DNA of 64,000 bases from Symsagittifera roscoffensis (GCF_963678635.1 NC_087071.1:24128013-24192012), one strand, 5' to 3'. Shown: positions 32,395-41,709, counted from the first letter of the stretch. A program made the numbers and translations. Notes: a model not told the origin generated them from the letters alone.

Positions 32395-34605
32395 GCACGA
32401 TTTGAAGAAATAAAGAAACTCTTAACTGAACAAATTTCAAACACAATTCCAGATCCAGATCAACCATTTTATGCAATGTGCGATGCTTCGAACTTTGGCA
32501 TCGGCGCAGCATTATTACAATCACATAATGGTACAAATAAAATGAACCTCATATCAGCAAATTCTCGATTATTCACTCAAGCAGAGCTACGACTCTCCAC
32601 TCTAATGAGAGAATGTACAGCCATAATATATACACTAACAGAATATGAATTTCTGATACTTGGATCCAAACATCCCACAGTTCTATTCACAGACCATAAA
32701 CCAATCATTTTTCTTTTTACACAAAAGTCTAATCCAAACCACCGAGTTTATAGATTTCAACTAATTTTAATGAAATTCCCAAACTTACATATAGTTTGGA
32801 CCGCAGGAAAAAATCTTGCATTACCAGACACCTTAAGTCGAAATACGCCACCTGAATTACTTACACGTAAAACCACAGTTGAAATACCCAAAAATATAAA
32901 ATTCTACCTTGCAGAAAATGAAACATCATCCCGATTAGAATGCAAATATGCAGTAAAAACTGACGTTGAACAATCACAAATAAATAGTTTACAACATTTC
33001 CCACTTTATTTAGATTGTCAAAATAATCACTATGAAGTTGATCTACTTGGAACATCAACTTTTAAACCAATCCCATATTCACAATGGATAAAAAATAACA
33101 CCCAACAAAAAAGAATAAAACAACACCCGCCTAAAAAAGACCATTTTCCACTAATTGAAAAAGAAAATCTAACTGATAAAATAAACTTATCAGGACCACA
33201 AACAAACGATTCAAAATACACAATAAATCAAATTTTTGACCTCCATGACCCACTTGCTACAATACCCTTATCTAAATTAGAAATTGAAAACATTTTTCTC
33301 CCTCCAACAGAAACAATTACAATTTCAACACTGAAACAATATCAAAATCTTGACCCAGTAATTCGACAACTAAAATCATGGCACAAATATAAAACTAAAC
33401 CTATCCAGGCAGATTCAACTATTCTAGGAAACAAAACACTCCTCCGATACTTTCGCAAATTTAATAACACAACAATTAACGAAAATACAGACCTTTTAGA
33501 ATATAACTCAAATGAATCTACAGTTCCCTGTCTCCCTTTAAGTATGATTCTCATAGCTTTTAATATTTCACATACACAAAATATTAAAGGACACTGTGGA
33601 TCAGAAAAAACATATTCAAATTTCATACAAAACTTTTATTTCCCAAATGCACCAATTTGGATAAAAGTACTATGCAATGACTGTATAATATGTCAACTAA
33701 ATAAACCTTACCCAAATCAAAAACAAATAGCACAAAAACAAGATTTTAAAGGACAAAGTTTGTACTTTAATCATCGTATCTCATTTGATACTAAAGGACC
33801 AATTTCACCCTCATCAGAAGGAAACTCCTACATTATGGTAATTGTTGACGCATTTACACATTATGTAGCACTTAACCCAGTACCATATTGTAACGCTTAT
33901 TATGCTTACACAACGCTTTATGAACACTGGATAGCAAAATTTGGACTACCAGAAATTTTAGTTACAGACAATGGTACAGAATTCATAAATAATGAAATTA
34001 TCACATTATGTCATTTATATAACATTAAACACAAACCACGTACATCTCATGCACCTTGGACAAACGGCTTAGTCGAAGGTATGAACCGTTCATTACAAGA
34101 ATATCTTAGATGTATCATCAATGGAAATGATACAAGATATACCGAATGGTCAGCAGATGTAAAACTATTTCCCTTAGCATATAATTCACAAATCACGACA
34201 ACTTTAGGAATGTCACCATATGAAATGGTTTTTAACCAAAAGCCACACAAACCAATAATGTTTACAGCAAATTCTCATAAAAACGCACAAGGTTATTGTC
34301 AACCAAATAAAGACTCAATTTGTTATAACCTACCTTTACATACCCACGATGAAGATCATTTTCATCACCCACAAATTCTTAAATTAGCCTCCGGTACACA
34401 CACCGAATGGATTTTAAACAGAGACAAAAAACACAATGAAATTTACCAAAAAGTAACAAAAAAGTTGTTACAAAGGCAAAACATTAATGAACAGATAAAT
34501 TCACGCTTTACACCAGCCTCCGATTTAAAAATTGGAACATTTGTTTTAATACCCAATTTTAATACTCAAAAAGGAATTTCTCAAAAAATTACAACCCCTT
34601 CGTAA
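32395..34605 (+). CDS. pol: Pol: RNase H and integrase
   Basis: This is the same frame as the preceding RT after the TAA. RNase H starts at about 32,460 (MCDASNFGIGAALL), with TDHKPI and DTLSR following to about 32,850. A linker of about 230 residues follows. Integrase has the HHCC zinc domain (GHCGSEKT, CNDCIICQ) at about 33,585-33,700. The DDE core has Asp codons at 33,787 (SFDTKG) and 33,967 (TDNGTEF) and Glu at 34,075 (GLVEG); 35 residues separate the second Asp and Glu, the canonical DD35E spacing. The frame stops at 34,603-34,605 only because of the frameshift described in the next entry. Confidence 0.93.
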   Translation, partial: ARFEEIKKLLTEQISNTIPDPDQPFYAMCDASNFGIGAALLQSHNGTNKMNLISANSRLFTQAELRLSTLMRECTAIIYTLTEYEFLILGSKHPTVLFTDHKPIIFLFTQKSNPNHRVYRFQLILMKFPNLHIVWTAGKNLALPDTLSRNTPPELLTRKTTVEIPKNIKFYLAENETSSRLECKYAVKTDVEQSQINSLQHFPLYLDCQNNHYEVDLLGTSTFKPIPYSQWIKNNTQQKRIKQHPPKKDHFPLIEKENLTDKINLSGPQTNDSKYTINQIFDLHDPLATIPLSKLEIENIFLPPTETITISTLKQYQNLDPVIRQLKSWHKYKTKPIQADSTILGNKTLLRYFRKFNNTTINENTDLLEYNSNESTVPCLPLSMILIAFNISHTQNIKGHCGSEKTYSNFIQNFYFPNAPIWIKVLCNDCIICQLNKPYPNQKQIAQKQDFKGQSLYFNHRISFDTKGPISPSSEGNSYIMVIVDAFTHYVALNPVPYCNAYYAYTTLYEHWIAKFGLPEILVTDNGTEFINNEIITLCHLYNIKHKPRTSHAPWTNGLVEGMNRSLQEYLRCIINGNDTRYTEWSADVKLFPLAYNSQITTTLGMSPYEMVFNQKPHKPIMFTANSHKNAQGYCQPNKDSICYNLPLHTHDEDHFHHPQILKLASGTHTEWILNRDKKHNEIYQKVTKKLLQRQNINEQINSRFTPASDLKIGTFVLIPNFNTQKGISQKITTPS

Positions 34606-35068
34606 AGGACCATACCAAATAACTGCAAAACCCACTGATGTCACATATAAAATCACCGACTCAGACAAAAAAGAAATCGTTCAGCACCGAAATAACCTAT
34701 TACCTTACTATCCAAAAGAATACGCACTCCGCGAACTAACTCAATTATATTCTTTTACATGTTTAAAAGTTATTCAAAATGACCCACATCCGGAAAACAC
34801 AACAAAGGAACAAAATGATATTCACATCGGAAATCCAAATACAAAATCAACCACCACAAAAAACAATACAAAAAACCTAGACCAAAAAACATCTCAAAAA
34901 GAAAGAAAAAATAGAAAAATGACCGAAAAAATAATACCTCAAGAGCGAATCGACAAATCAGAACATAGAAAGTCTTCACGACTTAGAAATCAACCACGTA
35001 AAAATTATAAAATATTCATCCCACAATCTAAAATATTAAAGAAAGTCGAATTTCAAAAACAACGTTAA
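34589..35068 (+). CDS. pol: Integrase C-terminal GPY/F region, frameshifted tail
   Basis: In the frame one base on from integrase, the sequence reads LRKGPYQI and later QHRNNLLPYY, the GPY/F motif typical of Ty3/gypsy integrase C-termini, then a Lys/Asn-rich tail ending at the TAA at 35,066-35,068. The frame change falls at a run of six A (34,583-34,588). The end of this tail is conserved in the old copy near 50,550-50,620. It most likely represents a one-base homopolymer insertion or sequencing error and not recoding, since no stop or slippery site is needed for integrase. Confidence 0.8.
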   Translation, partial: LQPLRKGPYQITAKPTDVTYKITDSDKKEIVQHRNNLLPYYPKEYALRELTQLYSFTCLKVIQNDPHPENTTKEQNDIHIGNPNTKSTTTKNNTKNLDQKTSQKERKNRKMTEKIIPQERIDKSEHRKSSRLRNQPRKNYKIFIPQSKILKKVEFQKQR

Positions 35069-35661
35069 TTTTATATTTCACAGTCTTGAAACCTTTGAAA
35101 CATTTTGAAATTTCATTTTTCTAAATAACATGCTGACAAACACGCAGCAATTCTAGTTCATAATTAGCCAATAGGATTCATCCAATCCGTCACCTTCTCT
35201 AACTCTAACACAGACCAATTAGACGAATCATATAAAACTCCAGGCATATCTATAACTATAACTTTACGACCTCCAGGTCAAAAATAAGCAAACCACTCCA
35301 ACTTGACAACTAAAATAAATATCACCATAATATCATAACCCTCCCTTATCTAATAACTCAAAGATCAACAATATTTCCCCAACTCAGACCTTAAATACCC
35401 CCAAAACAAATCTGTTAAATTAGCCTAAAGTAACAAAACGAACATTTTACTTAGCCTAGAGTATAAAAATCTCCAAAAAACCCCAGATCATTTGACAAAT
35501 GAAAATAAAGACAAAGAAGACCTCCCGATCACCATAAAAATTGCCCCCAACAATTTTTTACTAAACTCAACCCACTTGTCAAAAAACTAATAAATAATCC
35601 GACCACACTTGAAAATTGCCCCAAACAACAAAAAATATTCGATCAAGAAGTCATTTCTTAA
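35069..35661 (+). other. Pol-to-accessory spacer, no gene recognised
   Basis: A/C-rich sequence with no open frame of note. Segments, for example around 35,265-35,290 (CTTTACGACCTCCAGG) and 35,570-35,660, are recognisable in the old copy near 50,380 and 58,040-58,280, so it is an ancestral part of the element and not an insertion. It may contain splice acceptors for downstream messages; none is convincing by eye. Confidence 0.5.
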
Positions 35662-35892
35662 ATGTTCTTCTATCAAACAGTCACTAAAATTATCACAAAC
35701 CTCAAACAATTTTTTACGATACTTGAAACTTTCATACTATTTCTTTTTGATATCCTTGAATCTTTTCTAATAATCCTAATCATTTTTTGTAATATTTTTT
35801 TAATTTTCTACACTATATTCGAACTATTTCTCCAACTTTCAAAAACCCTTGCTTATATCCACAGGTACGATTCATACAACTTGTCTAAATGA
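35662..35892 (+). CDS. Small hydrophobic accessory ORF a, 76 residues
   Basis: ATG-initiated. Residues about 18-62 are almost continuously hydrophobic (FILFLFDILESFLIILIIFC, then IFLIFYTIFELFLQL), enough for two membrane passes, with a short polar end. No family is recognised. The stop overlaps the start of ORF b as ATGA at 35,889-35,892. The old copies have a similarly hydrophobic but broken stretch at this place, so conservation is only weakly supported. A viroporin-like membrane role is a guess from composition. Confidence 0.5.
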   Translation: MFFYQTVTKIITNLKQFFTILETFILFLFDILESFLIILIIFCNIFLIFYTIFELFLQLSKTLAYIHRYDSYNLSK

Positions 35893-36077
35893 TACGAACT
35901 ATTTTCAGTAGAACTGACATTTTTCTATTATTTATAATTTTCATAACATTTTTATCATCCCTCATTTTGACCATATGCAAATGTATAAAGAAAGCAATCA
36001 TCACATTCGCTCTAGCAACAATCCTCCTCATTCTTTTTTTAGAAGAATATTATAATAAACATAAACTTTCTCACTAA
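35889..36077 (+). CDS. Small hydrophobic accessory ORF b, 62 residues
   Basis: It starts inside the stop of ORF a (ATGA overlap). Two predicted membrane segments, residues about 11-30 (IFLLFIIFITFLSSLILTIC) and 36-54 (AIITFALATILLILFLEEY), are separated by a basic loop KCIKKA, the shape of a membrane hairpin. The first segment is preserved in old copy B near 57,730-57,800, where a frame reads SLILTICK at the matching place. That makes this a real element gene and not a chance ORF. Function is unknown. Expression could be by termination-reinitiation from ORF a. Confidence 0.6.
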   Translation: MIRTIFSRTDIFLLFIIFITFLSSLILTICKCIKKAIITFALATILLILFLEEYYNKHKLSH

Positions 36078-36085
36078 AATAGTAA

Positions 36086-36760
36086 ATCAAAAACCTATCA
36101 AAAATTGCTACCCAACAGTCACAAAGTCAGTCTTCACCGACATCATCCCAAGATAACCCAACAACACCTTCAACTACTCAAAACCCTCAAACATCTACAC
36201 GAATTTCCTTTCAAGATAACCCATACACTTTTGAGGAACGACACGCTCGTTTATCTGAACCACTAGAACCAGTTCAACGACAAGCACCTTTAAGTGAACC
36301 AACATATAACCTATACCCAACATTACCACCAGAACTAAGTAGAATACGAAATCCTAGTCAGAACCAAAACACAACAGAAATAAATAGATATATTATACAT
36401 CCTCGAAGAAATAGAAATTTTCAAACTCCCCGAGTTCATTTTGAAATACCTCAATCCCCATCACAAAACACTCCAGAAAACCCCACTGGTATTTTACCAG
36501 AGACCCCTACACTTCTTTCACAACAAAGTACCTCAAGCTTACCCTCAGATTACTTAGGTTCAACACCAACATCTGAACAAATACGTGAGAATCCCTTTAA
36601 CCCCCCAAACCAAACATCACGACTACCATATTGGACAACACAATCATTCACACAAGGTGAACCAAATTTAATCAATGACCCAATAGACATTTCTACAGAT
36701 ACAACATCCTCATCACTCACTACCAGAAACATTATCACTACCATCAACACCATCAATTAG
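36086..36760 (+). CDS. Pro/Thr/Ser/Asn-rich ORF c, first part, no ATG
   Basis: It is open for 224 codons from 36,086 to the TAG at 36,758-36,760, with no in-frame ATG anywhere. The product is rich in Pro, Ser, Thr, Asn and Gln, with no globular signature. Codon choice and base composition match the flanking genes. Near its end the reading continues in the +1 frame (next entry). Lack of a start means it must be reached by splicing, by frameshift or by a mutated start. It sits between the hydrophobic ORFs and Env, and could be a leader domain of the Env message or a separate structural protein. Confidence 0.5.
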   Translation: MKNLSKIATQQSQSQSSPTSSQDNPTTPSTTQNPQTSTRISFQDNPYTFEERHARLSEPLEPVQRQAPLSEPTYNLYPTLPPELSRIRNPSQNQNTTEINRYIIHPRRNRNFQTPRVHFEIPQSPSQNTPENPTGILPETPTLLSQQSTSSLPSDYLGSTPTSEQIRENPFNPPNQTSRLPYWTTQSFTQGEPNLINDPIDISTDTTSSSLTTRNIITTINTIN

Positions 36761-37139
36761 TCAAGTTTCACCGACGCCTTTTAACTTAAATTTCCCAAAT
36801 AATCTCGACGCAAGATATCGAGAACAATCATCAACAAATATCCCTTTAAGACTAGATTGGAATACATTTACAGCACCTCCACCATTATTTGGACAACATC
36901 TAGAAAGTAATCGCCTTCACAACTGGGCACTTAATAGATTACAATATCGACAAGACATTCACGACGATATCCGTGATCACAATATCCAAATACTCCAACA
37001 AAACAGTTTACAATTAAAGTTTGAAATCACAGTTAAATTAAATAACATTACTCAACATCCCTACCCATTAAATCCACCAAACATAACAGCTCAATCACTA
37101 CCACCACCATTTATAACCACTGAACTAATATATAAATGA
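36687..37139 (+). CDS. ORF c, second part (+1 frame), conserved C-terminus
   Basis: It is open from 36,687 to the TGA at 37,137-37,139, overlapping the first part by 74 bases. It contains a short, probably structured segment (NRLHNWALNRLQYRQDIHDD) and ends with TAQSLPPPF shortly before the stop. In the old copy (about 49,855-49,950, minus) the frame reads the same TAQSLPPPFI, so this C-terminus is constrained and the frame is genuine. Whether the frame change at about 36,690-36,760 is programmed or an indel is open. Confidence 0.55.
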   Translation, partial: TFLQIQHPHHSLPETLSLPSTPSISQVSPTPFNLNFPNNLDARYREQSSTNIPLRLDWNTFTAPPPLFGQHLESNRLHNWALNRLQYRQDIHDDIRDHNIQILQQNSLQLKFEITVKLNNITQHPYPLNPPNITAQSLPPPFITTELIYK

Positions 37140-37207
37140 GACAGATATACCAAAAAGACAATTGGTTACATCACATTTTATAACCCATACTCAGGATTAT
37201 CATACAC

Positions 37208-39826
37208 ATGTATATTCTAAAATTATTAATTTTTCTCCAACTCCTTTTTCTAGTCACCTCAAATCAAAACGTAAACCCTTCTCCCCGCACAGGACCCCAA
37301 GATTTATTAGTAACACATTACGATTGTGAAGAAAACGAACAAAAAACACTACACAAGTATGCAATAAATCAAGTATCACAATGCGAAACAGAACCCCAAG
37401 CAATAGAAACTACAAATGTAATAGCAACACTTTATTCATAAGCCCGAGCAACAACAGTTACAGGATATAAATTCACAGCAACATTTTCCGAAAAGAAAGT
37501 ACATTGTTCACAAGTCTTGAACGGAAATAAAAACCGACTTGACCATGAATCTTTCTACCAGAGTAATATAGAACGACTTTTACATCTCAATCCCGAAGAT
37601 TGTAAAAACGAGTTACTCCGACTAAATATCACACAAAATAAAAACTCAGATAGAAAGTTAGTATACTTTCAAGTTTTTTCAGACTCTGTACATCAATCAC
37701 AACTTGAAAGATACCAAGGACATATAAAACTAGATGACAAATACCCATATAACGGCGCACACGGACGATTAACCTATGACATACACGACAAACATTGGAT
37801 ACCACACATTGGTATAAATAATCCATCAAACTGCAAAGCAGACACAAAAAATAAAGGATACCAAGAAATAATGTTTTTCGATTGGAAAATACAACTCGAA
37901 AAAATACAACTCACACGAGATTTATCAGACAACACAATGATCTATCAAGGAATCAGATTACCTTGTAAAAATGATCAAGGTTATTGCGACCCTACAACAC
38001 GAACACAAGCAACAATTGTTTGGTTCCCTGAAGACACATGTACAACATTTCAAGTAGCAAAAAGACACGCTCGTATGATAAAATTTCACGAAAAATATTT
38101 TATACAATCAATACCATATGAAAAAGTAAATCCACTACGAAAAATAAGTTCTAATTTTCGAAATATTCAAAATATAGAAAATAAATTAACACGTTTTCAA
38201 TTATATCAAGAAACAGAACTCGCATGTAAATATAAAAACCCACTTCACAAAACACAATACTCTGAAATATTAGTTGAATACGAAAATGGATTCGACATGA
38301 CCACTGGAAAAATAAAAGTCAACCCATACGCCACAAGTAAACCCCTAAATGAAGGAACATCATATATACCAGTTAATTTTCAAAAGAATACAGGTCAACC
38401 TGGTGGACATCTAAAACCCCAAGACGCTCAAAGCACACGTTTACAGGAACTATCACTAATGAATAGTACATATTTTGGTAATATCCACTATGATATTCAC
38501 TTAGATATGAAATTAGACTACACGATTAGCCGAATTTTTCAAGAAATGTCACTCTCCGAATTAGAAACACTACACCAGCTATGCGAATTAGAAAGAACAC
38601 AAATATTACAATCACTTGCACTAGCAGTATTAAAAATACCCTACGCAGGATATTTACTATCAGGAAATAGATCAAATTTTTTAGATTATGAAGGAAACAT
38701 CTTATGGTTTTATACTTGTACTAAAAAAGTATCACCACTATACGTTTTTGAAGATAAAGGATGCTATAAAAGAATCCCTATCTTTTATAAGAATAAAGTA
38801 CATTTCGTTGACACACTTTCACGAAGAACCTATTTCTGGGATACCGCAGTCCCATGTGGATCAGAAAATAGCCACAATGTAGTACAACTAAACCCTGATG
38901 AAGATAAATATTACCTTCTCACCCCATATCCCACATTAATGCAATCACTCAAAAAATTTTCACCAGAAAGCATTCGCGCTATTGCTCGAAACCCAAATAT
39001 AGACTTACAATCAATAGGAATATATTCAAAATCAGATATTCAACATCACATTAGAACACAACAATTCCAAGAATTATTAACACAAATGGACACAATACAA
39101 AGACAATCAATTGACCAAAACTTACGCAAACTTGCCGAAACCGCAGGATTTGCAGACATCTATACACAAGACTATAGCGGATATTTTAAAGACATTAAAG
39201 ATTATATATATCTAAACGGTGAAAAATACCGTCCCCAAGATATATCACCCATCAATATTTTTAGCTTTGTAACACTCAAAAATGAAATTCTTGATTTTCT
39301 AGGATGGCCCTACTACATCTTAGAAAAATTGATTATTTTATACGCAATGTTTAACTTTATTGGATTTCTTTTCTCACTTTTAAAAGGAATTTACAACATA
39401 TGTGATATACACACACAAGTAAACAGACAAGCAAGCGTAGCACGCATACTCTTTGCAGGATTTTTTGGAATCTTTTCTACATCTATAAATAAAATTCTTT
39501 TAGACGCACAAATAAAAGAATACAACACAAAAATAGCAACACGGCAGAACACATACGACGAAGAACATAATAATGTAGACACAACACCAACAGCACCACA
39601 GTTACCACCCCTACCACATAACCATCCATTATCCCTAGTCCCACGTAATTTTCGAAATTTAGCAATAACACATAATTCAAATTTTCGACCAACCATATCA
39701 CAAAGTCCCATCCAACATATAATGACACACCAATCACAAGATGATAATACTTATGAACAAATTATTGAACAACCCCATACCACCGCTTTTCAGTCTCAAA
39801 ATAATAATTTTTTTAGCCCACGATGA
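37208..39826 (+). CDS. env: Env-like glycoprotein, 872 codons with one in-frame TAA
   Basis: The ATG is followed by a hydrophobic signal peptide (LLIFLQLLFLVTS), then a Cys-containing ectodomain of about 680 residues, a strong membrane segment at about 39,298-39,402 (LIILYAMFNFIGFLFSLL), a second hydrophobic patch at about 39,436-39,490, and a Pro/His/Gln-rich cytoplasmic tail of about 110 residues. The frame is interrupted by TAA at 37,439-37,441 (codon 78); the old copy has no stop there. The presumed role is membrane fusion and cell entry of virus-like particles. The overall plan and the early YDC segment suggest a class III-type glycoprotein related to those of arthropod negative-strand RNA viruses such as chuviruses. 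That is an inference needing structure-based search; no furin-type errantivirus signature was noticed. Confidence 0.75.
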
Positions 39827-40320
39827 GCCGACAACTTGGATCCCTACACCGATCAAATTCCCACCCAAACAACCTCACCACTCCAATCCCAATAATACCA
39901 CTTTTTGCTTTTCCGCCACCCGATTTCCCATCCAGTAATGTAACATCAGGCATGAATTCCGATACTAATTCACACATCTCAGTTTTATACTCCATCTCAC
40001 AACTTAATAACCCGAATATTGAAACCCCCGATGAATTTGCCGACTCTGAACCATCTCCATCCAATAATTTTCACACCAACCCCTCAAATTTTTCTCAACC
40101 CCCTTTTCAACCCATACTACCAAATAACCCTGACCCAATCAATTCTACACCCTCTTATGCTTCCCAAGTCACCCCAACCTATTCCTCACTTCATTCAGAC
40201 CAATCATCTCATTCCCCAGACACCCCCCGAATCTCCCCAGAACTAGATAATTTTATTACCCTCCAACAACAACCCTACCACCTTGACACCCCAACCATAA
40301 CCAAATTTCATCCACAATAG
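39823..40320 (+). CDS. ORF X, 165 residues, Pro/Ser/Asn-rich, unknown
   Basis: Its ATG overlaps the Env stop as ATGA (39,823-39,826), so it could be translated by termination-reinitiation after Env. The product is low-complexity and Pro/Ser/Asn-rich, and the C-terminal part carries ETPDEFADS and LDNFITLQQQ. Both motifs recur in the old copy (about 47,420-47,660, minus) as ETADEF and DNFITQQQ. The protein is therefore ancestral and at least partly constrained. No domain is recognised. It ends at the TAG at 40,318-40,320 and overlaps the open frame of ORF Y by 34 bases. Confidence 0.6.
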   Translation: MSRQLGSLHRSNSHPNNLTTPIPIIPLFAFPPPDFPSSNVTSGMNSDTNSHISVLYSISQLNNPNIETPDEFADSEPSPSNNFHTNPSNFSQPPFQPILPNNPDPINSTPSYASQVTPTYSSLHSDQSSHSPDTPRISPELDNFITLQQQPYHLDTPTITKFHPQ

Positions 40321-41630
40321 ATTCATCCAACCCCCCTACCCCTACACCCTCTTCAATTTATACTGAATCATTAGCACCATCATCCACATCTACTGAATCT
40401 TCACTCAACACTAATAGAGCTTACCGCACTTTTAAAAGAAAATTCCCCAACCATCCTTTCCCAGCAAAACCAGGAACCGTTCGTGAATATATAAATCATC
40501 CAAATCACACTAACACAAAAGAATTTCTAGCTATCACCTTACCCTCATTTCCACAATACACCTTAAACACCCCTCACGACACTAACGAAACACGTAACTT
40601 TGTAGACGAACACGTTTTAATGCCTACACTCCCTTGGACCTCATATTATCATTTTACTAATCCCCTTTGCTTACCTTTATCTAACACTCACATCGATATA
40701 GAACGAAATAAGGACATGCTATATCGACTCACTACACCACTAACACCTAGACAATTTACTTACATTGGATATAAAAAATCACTAAAAACACACACTGCAC
40801 CCCGAGCTAATGAATATACACTAGAATATTACGATCATAACATCATCAGAACTAACCAAGATCAATTCTTAGACGACGATCGCTTCGCTAACCCACAAAT
40901 CACCGAGAAATTTTTCATAAAAACACCATATGTATTTACACTAAATATTTTCGATCGCAAGTTTGACCACATTATTTCAGAAGCACTAACAGACACGCAA
41001 GCCTACGAAAGTTTTAAAGAACGCTTCCAAATATTTTCACTAACCTTTCATTTCCTTGCACCACACGAAAGAGATTTGCACTGCTCACACGATATTATGT
41101 TGCGCACTAAACAAACTCACACATATACCTATTATCGTTTCATCCAAAATCACTTTGACCTACACACTCCCTCCAGACAACCACACCATCGTTTTCAATT
41201 CATCAATTCCAAATACACTTCACCATTCTTTCTTAACTTCACATATTGCATTAAAGATACTAACCTTCATGGTATTCTTCGAAATTATGACCCCATAACC
41301 CAAATGTATATCTTTTGCCCCATCACCAAGACCTTCAACGCCGAAGAATCCCGACCCTTCCTTATCCCACACGAGTTTGTTCAACCTATAGAAATCCCCA
41401 TTTTAGAATTCATCCATAACACTAAATTCAATCACAAATTATATAATCTAATCCAAAACACACCTCATGAGTTTGCAGTTGGCACTGAAGAACTAACCAC
41501 CATTAAAGCACTTCAATTGCTTTGGCCACTGCTTCAAACTAAAAATATCATCCGCATTTTAGCTAAATTACTAACAACTTCAGATCTTATCCACGACATC
41601 TTCCCCCACAGTTTCTTCCCCGACGACTAA
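40287..41630 (+). CDS. ORF Y, up to 447 codons, globular protein of unknown function
   Basis: It is open from 40,287 to the TAA at 41,628-41,630; the first ATG is at 40,620 (336 residues). The part before the ATG is also coding: RTFKRKF, NTKEF and LPSFPQ there have counterparts in the old copy. The C-terminal half looks globular and aromatic-rich (FQIFSLTFHFLAPHERDLHC, MYIFCPITKTFN, LLQTKNIIRILAKLL) and is recognisable in the old copy at 46,216-46,700. No signal peptide, membrane segment or known catalytic motif is seen. It could be expressed from the ATG, as an X-Y frameshift product, or after splicing to an acceptor such as the AG at 40,319-40,320. I do not recognise the family. Confidence 0.65.
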   Translation, partial: HPNHNQISSTIDSSNPPTPTPSSIYTESLAPSSTSTESSLNTNRAYRTFKRKFPNHPFPAKPGTVREYINHPNHTNTKEFLAITLPSFPQYTLNTPHDTNETRNFVDEHVLMPTLPWTSYYHFTNPLCLPLSNTHIDIERNKDMLYRLTTPLTPRQFTYIGYKKSLKTHTAPRANEYTLEYYDHNIIRTNQDQFLDDDRFANPQITEKFFIKTPYVFTLNIFDRKFDHIISEALTDTQAYESFKERFQIFSLTFHFLAPHERDLHCSHDIMLRTKQTHTYTYYRFIQNHFDLHTPSRQPHHRFQFINSKYTSPFFLNFTYCIKDTNLHGILRNYDPITQMYIFCPITKTFNAEESRPFLIPHEFVQPIEIPILEFIHNTKFNHKLYNLIQNTPHEFAVGTEELTTIKALQLLWPLLQTKNIIRILAKLLTTSDLIHDIFPHSFFPDD

Positions 41631-41633
41631 CAG

Positions 41634-41709
41634 GTAAGTATGAATTATACATATTACTAACTAATTAAAATATTAGAAACTCACCATTCTTTATCCATGT
41701 TTTCTTTAG
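41634..41709 (+). other. Intron-like segment, 76 nt, just after ORF Y
   Basis: The donor CAG|GTAAGTATG starts four bases after the ORF Y stop codon. A perfect TACTAAC branch-point motif lies at about 41,655, and the acceptor is TTTTCTTTAG ending at 41,709. The old copy has the same arrangement (74 nt, minus strand, 46,215 down to 46,142) with GTAAGTATGAAT and a TTTCTCGTTTAG end. Conservation of both ends supports real splicing in the 3' untranslated region, or joining to a downstream exon. Confidence 0.65.

Noticed and set aside
26418-39826. Alternative genetic code with TAA read as glutamine
   Set aside because: It would explain the three in-frame TAA codons, but real ends such as those of ORF b, ORF Y and the pol tail also use TAA, and the old relatives have ordinary sense codons at two of the three places.
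40303-40312. CAAATTTC as a -1 slippery site between X and Y
   Set aside because: In the X frame the codons are AAA TTT CAT preceded by C, which does not fit the X XXY YYZ pattern, and no clear pseudoknot follows by eye.
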